Of a stretch of DNA of 10,461 nucleotides, positions 1 to 6,201 are shown in pieces. Both the position numbers and the translations under genes were made by a program. Source of the DNA: Eggerthellaceae bacterium (GTDB lineage Bacteria > Actinomycetota > Coriobacteriia > Coriobacteriales > Eggerthellaceae); contig JAFYTB010000024.1 of NCBI GenBank assembly GCA_017559045.1, forward strand, positions 1 through 10,461. The letters run 5' to 3'. Numbering within the stretch: the first letter of the stretch is position 1; each line of letters begins with the position of its first letter. A model generated the notes under the pieces. That model was not told the DNA's origin and made no database searches. It worked only from the letters and a program-made list of their open reading frames with translations.

Positions 1-1
1 A

Positions 2-226
2 AGCGAACTCGACCTCGACGCCCTCATGGATGAGCTCGCCGACGACGAGATCGTACGCGTCAAGGAAATCGAATTCACCCCGATGACTGAGGAAGAGGCG
101 CTGGCTCAGATCGACCTCATTGGCCATGACTTCTTCGTTTATACTGATCGAGATACTAATCTCGTATGCGTGCTCTACCGTCGTGACAATGGCGGATACG
201 GCATGCTCAAGCAGAAAGAGGATTAG
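2..226 (+). CDS. hpf: Ribosome hibernation promoting factor, long form, C-terminal part (5' truncated by window edge)
   Basis: Open frame from the window edge to TAG at 224-226; the start lies outside the window. The visible 74 residues match the C-terminal dimerisation domain of long-form HPF/RaiA. A VRVKEIEF strand is followed by the hallmark PMTEEEAL, then a GHDFFVY segment and a YRRDNGGYGML ending, equivalent to the family's PM..EEA, GH.FF.F and YRR..G.YG.. signature. Long HPF pairs two 70S ribosomes into inactive 100S dimers in stationary phase: the missing N-terminal domain sits in the mRNA/tRNA channel and this domain dimerises. The ATG at 26 is internal, because conserved frame continues upstream of it. 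The gene ends 2 bp before the acyl carrier protein start, so the two are probably co-transcribed. Confidence 0.9.
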   Translation, partial: SELDLDALMDELADDEIVRVKEIEFTPMTEEEALAQIDLIGHDFFVYTDRDTNLVCVLYRRDNGGYGMLKQKED

Positions 227-228
227 GC

Positions 229-447
229 ATGGCCTACATCGATACCATCAAAGAGATCCTTCAGGACAACCTCAACATCGACCCCGAGACGGTCTCCGAG
301 GCATCCACCTTCGACTCCCTCAACATTGACTCTCTCGACCTGGTCGAGCTGATCTGCGAGATCGAGGATCGCCTTGACATCGAATTTGGCGAGCCCGAGG
401 GCCTGGCCACCGTCGCTGATCTGGTCGAGTACCTGGACACCCTGTAA
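229..447 (+). CDS. acpP: Acyl carrier protein
   Basis: 72 residues, slightly shorter than the usual 75-80. The DSL motif (D34-S35-L36, within a NIDSLDLVEL helix) supplies the serine that receives 4'-phosphopantetheine. The strongly acidic helix II (ELICEIEDRLDIEF) and the closing TVADLVEYL helix are typical of type II fatty acid synthase carriers, which shuttle growing acyl chains between soluble enzymes. The start is set by AAAGAGG at 215-221, 7 nt before the ATG, inside the end of hpf. No fatty acid synthesis gene is adjacent, so it could be the housekeeping ACP or a specialised second one; the sequence alone does not decide. A strong terminator follows at 624-655. Confidence 0.93.
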   Translation: MAYIDTIKEILQDNLNIDPETVSEASTFDSLNIDSLDLVELICEIEDRLDIEFGEPEGLATVADLVEYLDTL

Positions 448-479
448 ATCGAATTAGATTGCCTCGCTGGTGTCCACTG

Positions 480-531
480 AGGCGGCTCTCTTGAGCAACT
501 CGCTAGGGCAGTTCTCTTGGGCAGTTCACCT
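480..531 (+). repeat. Four degenerate 13-bp tandem units
   Basis: Read as consecutive 13-mers: 480-492, 493-505, 506-518 and 519-531. The last two share GGGCAGTTC, and units 1 and 3 share the ending CTCTT. Unit 2 (GAGCAACTCGCTA) is the most diverged. The units lie just after the acpP stop and before its terminator, so they would be transcribed. No function is evident. Confidence 0.45.
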
Positions 532-623
532 GGACGACCCATCACATCGATTTGCTGGAAGCCCAGCAATCAAAGCGGCTCAAGGTAATCACAAGTTCGC
601 GCCATAGAGACAAATGAGATTTC

Positions 624-655
624 GGGCGTCGGCGCAAGCCGGCGCCTGTTTTCTT
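624..655 (+). terminator. Rho-independent terminator of the hpf-acpP unit
   Basis: Stem GGCGTCGGC (625-633) pairs with GCCGGCGCC (638-646) through nine pairs with one G-U wobble, closed by the GNRA tetraloop GCAA (634-637). The tail is TGTTTTCTT (647-655). Stem stability, loop type and T-rich tail fit an intrinsic terminator reading rightward, 177 nt after the acpP stop. Confidence 0.85.
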
Positions 656-716
656 ACGACTGCTTTCCGAACGACTGCTTTCTGAGCGTCTGTTTTCCGA
701 ACCCTCCGTTTTCCGA
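656..716. repeat. Four degenerate 15/16-bp tandem units
   Basis: Units at 656-670 (ACGACTGCTTTCCGA), 671-685 (ACGACTGCTTTCTGA), 686-700 (GCGTCTGTTTTCCGA) and 701-716 (one base longer, same TTTTCCGA ending). The first two differ by a single base. The array starts directly at the end of the terminator tail, so it is probably outside the main transcript. Confidence 0.7.
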
Positions 717-763
717 ACGCCGCCTCCATGGATAGGCACAGCAAGATGCAGCGCCAGAACGCT

Positions 764-828
764 CAGCCAAAACCAGGGACAGTGTCAGAGACTTCAGTCA
801 AAACCAGGGGCACTGTCAGGAAAAATAG
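764..828 (+). repeat. Left outer repeat pair of the composite element
   Basis: Two direct 22-bp copies (766-787 and 797-818) separated by the 9-bp spacer GAGACTTCA and followed by GGAAAAATAG. The second copy has GTC in place of GCC at its start. Its inverted counterpart is 1028-1092. Confidence 0.75.
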
Positions 829-845
829 CTGGATCGACCTCGGCT

Positions 846-893
846 TAGCCAAAAAGGGCGGTATTGTCATGACAATACCGCCCTTTTTGGCTA
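846..893. terminator. Perfect 48-bp palindrome; probable bidirectional terminator
   Basis: Two abutting 22-bp copies in opposite orientation plus one extra flanking pair each side (T846/A893, C849-type pairs inward) give a palindrome with no mismatch, centred between 869 and 870 on TGTCA|TGACA. The GC-rich inner stem (GGGCGGTATTG) is flanked by A5 on the left and T5 on the right on both strands. RNA from either direction would therefore form a strong hairpin followed by U5. Its place between convergent genes suits two-way termination: a back-up after 624-655 rightward, and the main candidate for the leftward operon, which has no other clear terminator. Confidence 0.7.
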
Positions 894-963
894 GATCAGA
901 TCCTCAAATAGTGGCTAATTGAGGTTCATATCTCCAATACATAGCTTGCAATAAGCGCCTTTC

Positions 964-1009
964 AGCCAAAATCGCCACCACTGTCATGACACTACCCTTA
1001 GTTTTGGCT
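964..1009. repeat. Imperfect palindrome, second inner pair of the element
   Basis: Copies 965-986 and 987-1008 abut at TGTCA|TGACA exactly as in the perfect palindrome. The outer AGCCAAAA/TTTTGGCT and inner TGTCA/TGACA arms pair, but the middle of each copy has diverged (TCGCCACCAC versus the other half). The right flank TAGACCAG resembles TAGATCAG beside the perfect palindrome, so the two palindromes share flanking sequence. Confidence 0.7.
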
Positions 1010-1027
1010 AGACCAGGAGTAATTCGC

Positions 1028-1092
1028 CTGTCTTTCCTGACAGTGCACCCTTTTTTGGCTGAGTGCTCTGACACTACGCCCTATTCTGGCTC
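1028..1092 (-). repeat. Right outer repeat pair of the composite element
   Basis: Inverted counterpart of 764-828: copies at 1038-1059 and 1069-1090 read on the minus strand, separated by the 9-bp spacer GAGCACTCA, with GGAAAGACAG beyond. About 46 of 63 positions agree with the left pair and no indel is needed. It ends about 68 bp after (in transcription sense) the udg stop. Confidence 0.75.
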
Positions 1093-1158
1093 AATCTCCA
1101 AGGAAACGAGATAGAGCGCAACAGCAAGCGAAGTGGCCCAAGAAGGCCAGGGTCTCCC

Positions 1159-1728
1159 CTACTCTCGATTGCCGAGAAGCTCACCAAGCGTAGCGAAATC
1201 GTTTTCGAGGGCCTCTCGCTTCTTGCCGTCATAAAGAGCAGCTGCAGGATGGAAGATGGGGAACACCTTGAAACGACCCGCCTGCTGAAGCGTTCCGCGC
1301 AGACGCGTGATGCCCACGTCGGTTTTCAGAATGAATTTCGTAGCGAAGTTTCCCAAGGTCACAATGAAGTCGGGGTCGATAGCGCGCGTCTGCTCGCGCA
1401 GATAGTCAGCGCAAGCCTCGATCTCCTCAGGACGCGGATCACGATTGCTGGGCGGTCGGCACTTCAGCACGTTCGCAATAAAGACGTCTTCGCGCGATAA
1501 GCCGGCGATAGCAAGCAGATCATTGAGGTACTTGCCCGCTGCACCCACAAACGGTTCACCCTGCAGGTCCTCGTTCTTTCCGGGTGCCTCCCCCACAATG
1601 AGAACGCGTGCGGAGGGATTGCCCACACCAAAGACAACATTGGTGCGGCCTTCGCAAAGCTGACACTTGCGACACGTTTGCACTTGCTCGCGAATCTCGT
1701 CGAGCGACATCTGAGGACGACCTGCCAT
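1159..1728 (-). CDS. udg: Family 4 uracil-DNA glycosylase (Fe-S type)
   Basis: 189 residues, the usual family length. It removes uracil, arising from cytosine deamination or dUTP misincorporation, from DNA and starts base excision repair. Visible signature: C19-x2-C22 near the N-terminus with C90 (NVLKCRPP) and C106 (EIEAC) as the four expected [4Fe-4S] ligands; motif GEAPGKNED (46-54) of the active site; EPFVGAAG (58-65); NRDP (95-98); and HPAAA with H160 in the C-terminal DNA-binding loop. The start ATG (1726-1728) has TAGGAG ending 8 nt upstream, overlapping the alr stop. M7 is a possible but less well placed alternative start. It is the last gene of the minus-strand operon; why it follows alr is not evident. 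Confidence 0.93.
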   Translation of the reverse strand: MAGRPQMSLDEIREQVQTCRKCQLCEGRTNVVFGVGNPSARVLIVGEAPGKNEDLQGEPFVGAAGKYLNDLLAIAGLSREDVFIANVLKCRPPSNRDPRPEEIEACADYLREQTRAIDPDFIVTLGNFATKFILKTDVGITRLRGTLQQAGRFKVFPIFHPAAALYDGKKREALENDFATLGELLGNRE

Positions 1729-1739
1729 GTTCGCAGCTC

Positions 1740-3470
1740 CTATCGATAAACCTTCGGCATGCGATGGCTAAAGCCAACGATCAGCTCGTAGGGAATGGTA
1801 TCCAAAATACGGCACATCTCGTCAATGGTGACTTCGGCATCACCCTGTGCACCCACAATGATCACCTCGTCACCGATCTGCGGATCAATGCGGCGCTTCG
1901 TGCCATACGTACGAAGGTCAACCTCGAACATGCACTGATCCATGCAGATGGCACCCACCTGATGGAAGCGCTTACCGCCGCAAACAAAATCGACCTTACC
2001 CGACAGGCCGCGACGCAAACCATCGGCATATCCGATGGGTACGGTGCACACCTTTACGCTGCCCATGCTGCGATACTGCATGCCATAGCTCACACCCTCG
2101 CTCATCGGCAGCTGACGCACATCGGTTACGCGTGCATGCACGCTCATAGCGGGCTTCAGGTTGATAAGCCCCTGCGTTTCGGGACAGGAATGATATCCAT
2201 ACATGGTCAAACCAGTACGAACCATGTCGAACTGCACCTCGGGATAGCGCAACGCCGCCGCCGAATTGGCAGCATGAACAATACCCGGGTTAATACCTGC
2301 AGCATTTAGCGCATTCAGAGCTTCGACAAAGCGCCTCACCTGAAGATGGAAGTCGAGCGTCTCAGGGCAATCGGCCGTTGCAAAATGCGTGTACGTGCCC
2401 ACAAGTTCAAGCGCACGGTGGAAACCCACCTGATGCATAAACTCAACCACCTCGGCATGATGCACGCCAATGCGGTTCATGCCGGTATTCACCTTGAGAT
2501 GGAACGGGGCGCGCAGACCAAAGGCGTCTGCAGCCTCCGCGTACTTAATGGCAAACTCCGCCGTGTAAATGGTAGGCATGACCTTATAGCCCAGCAGCAG
2601 CGGAATAGACTCATCAGGCGGTTCGCACAGAATGAGAATAGGCGCATTGACATACGCCTCGCGCAACTGAATGGCCTCGTCGATGGAGGCCACACCAAGA
2701 TAGTCAGCTCCAGAATTGAGCGCCGTCTTTGCCACCTTAACAGCGCCATGCCCGTACGCGTCGGCCTTCACAACCGCCAGCACACGAGTTCCACGAGCAA
2801 GACGGCTCTTCAGACCATGAATATTGCTGCGAATGGCGTTGAGATCAATCTCGATCCACGACCAACGACGATCCTGATCGGGAATGGCGTACAGCTTCTC
2901 GGGATCAAACTTGGGGGAACCAGCCTCAATGGATTCCTCGGTCGCAAAACGCAGAACGTTCTGCTCCTTCGGCTTACCCCATGTAGGGGTCTGATTGCCG
3001 TAGCCCCAAGAAGGCTGAGCAGACTGATAGGACTGAGCAGATTGGTAAGACTGAACAGATTGAGCCGCGCGCTCGGGCTGCTCGCGGAAATATGCCGACT
3101 GGTGATCCGTGTACGACGGCTGCGCAGAACGCATAACTTGCTCTCGAGAGAACGAAGAACGCGGTTCGCGAGGGATCGAAGGCTGCGGCTGAGCATAAGA
3201 CGCATAGGTCGAAGCCTGCGCGCCCTGCTGCCCCTGCACATACGAAGACTGCGCCTGAACGCTTCCGTACGACTGGGACGCCCCATACGACTGTGCCTGA
3301 GCGCCCCCATATTGCTGAGGCGCTCCGTACAGTACATTTTCAGCCGATTCACGCTCGCGCAAAGCACGCATCTCGCGCTCAGCCTGCCTAATGGCATCAG
3401 CTGCAGAGACAAAACCGGAGTCGCTCTTGCTAAACCCCGTGAACCCGTTGAGGATATCGCCCTGAGACAT
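1740..3470 (-). CDS. alr: Alanine racemase with long low-complexity N-terminal extension
   Basis: 576 residues against 360-390 for ordinary alanine racemases. The enzyme domain begins near residue 201 (RRWSWIEIDLNAIR). K235 in AVVKADAYGHG is the PLP-binding lysine and Y462 in GVSYGMQY the catalytic tyrosine; HFATAD, NSAAAL and AICMDQ blocks are also present. It interconverts L- and D-alanine for peptidoglycan. Residues 1-47 include a charged helix (about 23-43). Residues about 49-170 are Q/S/Y/A-rich; in 51-160 I count 24 Q, 21 S, 14 A and 11 Y. No signal peptide or membrane segment is visible. The start is 9 bp after the dxs stop, in the same frame, with no clear Shine-Dalgarno. Internal starts M34 or M113 would shorten the extension but not remove it. 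The racemase identity is firm; the translated N-terminus is less certain. Confidence 0.92.
   Translation of the reverse strand: MSQGDILNGFTGFSKSDSGFVSAADAIRQAEREMRALRERESAENVLYGAPQQYGGAQAQSYGASQSYGSVQAQSSYVQGQQGAQASTYASYAQPQPSIPREPRSSFSREQVMRSAQPSYTDHQSAYFREQPERAAQSVQSYQSAQSYQSAQPSWGYGNQTPTWGKPKEQNVLRFATEESIEAGSPKFDPEKLYAIPDQDRRWSWIEIDLNAIRSNIHGLKSRLARGTRVLAVVKADAYGHGAVKVAKTALNSGADYLGVASIDEAIQLREAYVNAPILILCEPPDESIPLLLGYKVMPTIYTAEFAIKYAEAADAFGLRAPFHLKVNTGMNRIGVHHAEVVEFMHQVGFHRALELVGTYTHFATADCPETLDFHLQVRRFVEALNALNAAGINPGIVHAANSAAALRYPEVQFDMVRTGLTMYGYHSCPETQGLINLKPAMSVHARVTDVRQLPMSEGVSYGMQYRSMGSVKVCTVPIGYADGLRRGLSGKVDFVCGGKRFHQVGAICMDQCMFEVDLRTYGTKRRIDPQIGDEVIIVGAQGDAEVTIDEMCRILDTIPYELIVGFSHRMPKVYR
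2961..3326 (-). other. Region encoding the Q/S/Y/A-rich disordered segment of Alr
   Basis: Encodes Alr residues about 49-170. It contains short [S/Q]Y[G/Q/A] motifs such as QSYG, SSYV and SYQS, plus a perfect protein repeat SYQSAQ-SYQSAQ (residues 141-152, DNA 3015-3050) that is an imperfect 18-bp DNA tandem. Arginine and glutamate are concentrated in the middle (about 101-134). Such composition predicts an unfolded, possibly self-associating tail. Confidence 0.75.
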
Positions 3471-3479
3471 GACCGACCG

Positions 3480-5387
3480 CTACTGATTGTCGACAGACTG
3501 ATTCTCGCAGGAAAGCTTCTCGCGAATCTGACGAGCGATGCCATGAGCATCGAGACCCAGCTCCTTAGCAAGAAGCTCGGTATTGCCATGCGTCACAAAT
3601 TCGTCAGGGAGGCCCAGCAGCAACGTAGGAACGCTCTCGCCCGCAGCCGCGAGCACCGAGAGAACGCCCTCGCCAGCACCGCCGGAAATCACGCCACCCT
3701 CTGCCGTCAGCAGAAGCTTGCACTCACGCGCTGCCGCCAGAATAGCTTCTTCATCGAGGGGCTTAACCCAACGCATATCGACCACGCGCACGCCAATGCC
3801 CTCTTCGGCGAGCAAGTCTGCTGCACCAAGGCAGCGCGACACCATGCGACCAAAGGCCAAAATAGCAACATCATTGCCCTCGCGCAGGATGCGGGACTTA
3901 CCCACCTCAAGCACGCTGGGTTCTTCCGGCACGGGCACGCCAACAGCAGAGCCACGCGGGTAGCGAATGGCGACCGGACCGCCAATGGCAAGTGCCGTAT
4001 GCAGGCCATGGACGAGCTCAGCCTCGTCGGAAGGCGCCAGAACCTTCATATTCGGAATCATGCGCGTGTAGGCAATATCGAAAGTGCCGTGATGCGTAGG
4101 ACCGTCCTCACCAACCAGGCCAGCACGATCAAGCGCGAAGACGACATCGAAGTTCGGCAATGCACAGTTGATGATCATCTGATCGAGTGCGCGCTGCATG
4201 AAGGTGGAGTACACCGCAACGACGGGCTTTCTACCACCCGCAGCAAGGCCGCTCGCCATACCGACGGCATGCTCTTCGGCAATGCCGACGTCGACGAAAC
4301 GATCAGGGAATTCCTTCGCAAAAGCCTTCAGACCCGTACCGCCCTGCATAGCGGCCGTAATGGCCACCACGCGCTCGTCGGCCTGAGCCTCACGCACCAA
4401 AGCAGCACCGAACACATCGGTGTAGCTAGGCGGAGCACCTTCCTTTTTAGCAGGGCCCTTACCGGTAGCGATATCGTAGGGACCCACGCCGTGGAAACGC
4501 TCGGGATCCTTGGTGGCATGACCGTAGCCGGCGCCCTTCTTGGTAACCACGTGCATCAGCACGGGAGCGTCCATGGCAAGGCAGACCTCGAGGGTCTCCT
4601 TGAGTACGCGGATATCATGACCACCGATGGGAGCCGTGCACACAATACCGAGCTGCTCGAACATCATGGTATGCGGAAGCACCATCTGCTTCACGCTCTC
4701 CTTGACGCCGCGTCCAAAATTGACGAGACCGCGACCAACGCGGCCGCTCGTCTCAAGACGCTCCTGCACGCCATCACGAGCCTCGCGATAGCGAGACGTA
4801 GTGCGCATATTGCCCAAATGACGAACGAGACCGCCAACGTTGCGGGAAATGGACATCTCGTTGTCGTTGAGGATGATAACCATGGGCAGCTGAGCATGAC
4901 CCACATAGTTCAACGCCTCAAAGGCCATGCCGCCGGAAAGCGAGGCATCGCCAATGATAGTGACAATCTTCTCGTCAGTTCCCTTGAGAACGCGCGCCTT
5001 CGCCAAGCCGACTGCAACGGAAAGAGAGTCGGAAGCGTGACCCGAGGGATGCACGTCGTGCTCGCTCTCCTGCGGGCGCGGAAAACCAGAGACGCCGCCA
5101 TACGAACGCAGATTCTGGAAGCCATCAAGACGGCCCGTAATCAACTTATGCGCATAGGCCTGATGGCCCACGTCAAAAACCAGCTTGTCCTTCGGGGAAT
5201 CAAGCAAGCTGTGCGCGGCTAAGATTATTTCGACGGCGCCAAGCGACGAAGCCACATGGCCACCCGTCTTCGAAGTGGTGGAAATGATCTCCTCGCGAAT
5301 TTCAGCAGCAAGGATGCCCAGGTCCTCATCGGTCAGCACCTTGAGGTCGGCGGGCGATTTCACCACGTCAAGAATTCGACTGCTCAT
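3480..5387 (-). CDS. dxs: 1-deoxy-D-xylulose-5-phosphate synthase
   Basis: 635 residues, full length. It condenses pyruvate and glyceraldehyde 3-phosphate with loss of CO2, the first step of the MEP isoprenoid pathway, using thiamine diphosphate and Mg. Visible: H44 in GGHVASSLG; DVGHQAYAHKLITGR (72-86); SGHAS (115-119); the ThDP/Mg motif as GDAS (146-149, with A where many members have G) through NDN (174-176); the catalytic glutamate E371 in GIAEEHA; DRAGLVGEDGPTHHG (420-434); and the transketolase C-terminal domain to the end. The start ATG (5385-5387) has AGGGAG 5 nt upstream, overlapping the xseB stop. It follows xseB as in Bacillus-type operons, although ispA is absent between them. The closing residues SCENQSVDNQ precede a TAG beyond which the same frame continues into alr. 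Confidence 0.96.
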   Translation of the reverse strand: MSSRILDVVKSPADLKVLTDEDLGILAAEIREEIISTTSKTGGHVASSLGAVEIILAAHSLLDSPKDKLVFDVGHQAYAHKLITGRLDGFQNLRSYGGVSGFPRPQESEHDVHPSGHASDSLSVAVGLAKARVLKGTDEKIVTIIGDASLSGGMAFEALNYVGHAQLPMVIILNDNEMSISRNVGGLVRHLGNMRTTSRYREARDGVQERLETSGRVGRGLVNFGRGVKESVKQMVLPHTMMFEQLGIVCTAPIGGHDIRVLKETLEVCLAMDAPVLMHVVTKKGAGYGHATKDPERFHGVGPYDIATGKGPAKKEGAPPSYTDVFGAALVREAQADERVVAITAAMQGGTGLKAFAKEFPDRFVDVGIAEEHAVGMASGLAAGGRKPVVAVYSTFMQRALDQMIINCALPNFDVVFALDRAGLVGEDGPTHHGTFDIAYTRMIPNMKVLAPSDEAELVHGLHTALAIGGPVAIRYPRGSAVGVPVPEEPSVLEVGKSRILREGNDVAILAFGRMVSRCLGAADLLAEEGIGVRVVDMRWVKPLDEEAILAAARECKLLLTAEGGVISGGAGEGVLSVLAAAGESVPTLLLGLPDEFVTHGNTELLAKELGLDAHGIARQIREKLSCENQSVDNQ

Positions 5388-5397
5388 CGCTTCTCCC

Positions 5398-5604
5398 TTA
5401 GACGGCGGGCGCCTCGCTCGGCGCGCTCGTCTCCTCGATATCGCGTTCGCTCAGATCGCAAGCGGAAAGACCCAGCTTGACAGCCTCTTCGTACAGCGCA
5501 AGCGCATCATCGAGCGAAATATCCTCGGCGCTTACGGCGTCGACGATCTCGTCGAGGCGGGTGCGCACGTCGTCGAAGGTAGCGTATTCGCGCTGATCAG
5601 CCAT
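5398..5604 (-). CDS. xseB: Exodeoxyribonuclease VII small subunit
   Basis: 68 residues, as expected for XseB. The body is a helical hairpin: FDDVRTRLDEIVDAV, a short turn, then SLDDALALYEEAVKLGLSAC, matching the family pattern of an L.EIV helix followed by SL.EAL.LYE.GV.L. Several XseB chains bind one catalytic XseA to form the nuclease that degrades single-stranded DNA in both directions. The start ATG overlaps the nusB stop by one base (TAATG), with GGAG 5 nt upstream, so translation is probably coupled. XseA, which normally precedes XseB, is not in this window and must be encoded elsewhere if the enzyme is functional. Confidence 0.9.
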   Translation of the reverse strand: MADQREYATFDDVRTRLDEIVDAVSAEDISLDDALALYEEAVKLGLSACDLSERDIEETSAPSEAPAV

Positions 5605-6098
5605 TACAGCTCCGCCTCGTCGGCCTTCTCGACAGCCTCGGCCTCAGCCGCAGGCTCCTCGATCTCGACCTCTTCGACCTCCTCGCCCATGGTGCGGGCG
5701 ATGCGACCGAGAACGCCGTTCACAAAGCTGGGAGACTCGTCCTTGCCGCCAAAGCCCTTAGCGAGCTCGACTGCCTCGTTGATGGAAACGGAAACCGGAA
5801 CCTCATCAACGTAGAGCATCTCAAACGCAGCGAGGCGCAGGATGGAGCGGTCAACGATAGGCATGCGGGAAACAGCCCAGTTCTCGGACGTGCTGGCCAG
5901 GCGAGCATCAAGCTCGGCAACATGGGCCTCGACGCCGTTGATGAGCTTCACGGCATAATCGGAAAGCGGACCGATCTCCTCAGGGCACAGACCCTCCTCG
6001 AGCAGCTGCCATGCAGGCTTGCCCTGGATCTCGGCGGTATACAGCATCTGAACAGCGGCGCTGCGTGCAGCGGTGCGCTCATGACGTCTTGCAGACAT
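5604..6098 (-). CDS. nusB: Transcription antitermination factor NusB with acidic C-terminal tail
   Basis: 164 residues from the chosen start. NusB with NusE (S10) binds boxA RNA in rRNA leaders and prevents premature Rho termination. Visible: RHERTAARSAAVQMLY (5-20, the RNA-binding arginine-rich helix); RMPIVDRSILRLAAFEML (78-95); VPVSVSINEAVELAK (100-114); and ESPSFVNGVLGRIAR (121-135), all family hallmarks. The frame stays open upstream to a TTG at 6207-6209, but the ATG at 6096-6098 is preferred. It places the conserved helix at the usual distance from the N-terminus and has AGGA 5 nt upstream. Residues 138-164 form an unusual acidic tail (12 Glu, 1 Asp) beyond the normal fold. It follows the asp23-family gene as in Bacillus, after a 111-bp gap. 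Confidence 0.94.
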   Translation of the reverse strand: MSARRHERTAARSAAVQMLYTAEIQGKPAWQLLEEGLCPEEIGPLSDYAVKLINGVEAHVAELDARLASTSENWAVSRMPIVDRSILRLAAFEMLYVDEVPVSVSINEAVELAKGFGGKDESPSFVNGVLGRIARTMGEEVEEVEIEEPAAEAEAVEKADEAEL

Positions 6099-6162
6099 GT
6101 CAATCCTGTCTCGACTACAAACTCTCATTACAACAAATGCAGGCCGAAGCCGCATTTCAAGG

Positions 6163-6201
6163 AAAAGGCCTTCCCAACCGTTATGCAGCGGAAAGGCCCT
6201 T
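6163..6201 (-). terminator. Possible attenuator/terminator between the asp23-family gene and nusB
   Basis: On the minus strand GGCCTTTCC (6198-6190) pairs with GGGAAGGCC (6175-6167) through nine pairs including one wobble, with a 14-nt loop and TTTTCC following (6166-6161). A few more A-U pairs can extend the base using part of the T run. It lies 9-47 bp after the asp23-family stop and 65 bp before nusB. I see no convincing new promoter before nusB, so partial termination (attenuation) is more likely than a full operon end. Confidence 0.45.

Larger units (their letters stand above)
764..1092. repeat. Mirror-symmetric composite repeat element (eight 22-bp half-repeats)
   Basis: Eight copies of a 22-bp unit, GCCAAAA-n10-TGTCA, where the core usually contains GGG. 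Plus-orientation copies: 766-787, 797-818, 848-869, 965-986. Minus-orientation copies: 870-891, 987-1008, 1038-1059, 1069-1090. Start plus mirrored end equals 1856 for every mirrored pair, so the array has exact dyad symmetry about 928, with 126-bp arms (766-891 and 965-1090) and no indel between them. By hand count the arms agree at about 85 of 126 positions, partly because of the shared motif. The outer copies keep identical 9-bp spacers (GAGACTTCA versus GAGCACTCA) and a following GGAAA. The central 73 bp show no clear symmetry. No coding content. Could be decayed insertion sequence ends, a MITE-like element or a REP-like array. Confidence 0.8.
448..1158. other. Gene-free intergenic region between convergent transcription units
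   Basis: About 710 bp separate the plus-strand hpf-acpP pair from the minus-strand operon end. Short open frames exist (for example 542-739 minus and 728-922 plus), but they run through repeats, lack credible ribosome binding sites and look like no known protein. Contents in order: 13-bp degenerate repeats (480-531), a small 7-bp-stem hairpin without a T tail (552-569), an intrinsic terminator (624-655), 15-bp degenerate repeats (656-716), the mirror-symmetric repeat element (764-1092), and about 65 bp up to the udg stop in which I see only a weak 5-bp stem. Confidence 0.8.

Noticed and set aside
552..569. Hairpin TTGCTGG/CCAGCAA as a terminator
   Set aside because: Only seven pairs and no T run on either strand; the hairpin at 624-655 is far stronger.
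542..739. 65-codon minus frame with SESSR repeats
   Set aside because: The apparent protein repeat merely reflects the 15-bp DNA repeats. It crosses a strong terminator on the other strand and has no ribosome site.
728..922. 64-codon frame running through the repeat element
   Set aside because: Its sequence is dictated by the 22-bp repeats and it has no credible start context.
764..1092. CRISPR array
   Set aside because: Repeats alternate in orientation, spacers are only 0, 9 or 29 bp or a single 73-bp centre, and no cas gene is present.
1103..1150. Terminator directly after udg
   Set aside because: Only a 5-bp stem (TGGCC/GGCCA) without a proper T tail is visible.
2346..5222. 958-codon open frame on the plus strand, antisense to alr and dxs
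   Set aside because: The opposite strand encodes two unmistakable enzymes. The antisense product is a His/Arg/Leu-rich shadow with no domain, and such frames are common opposite GC-biased codons.
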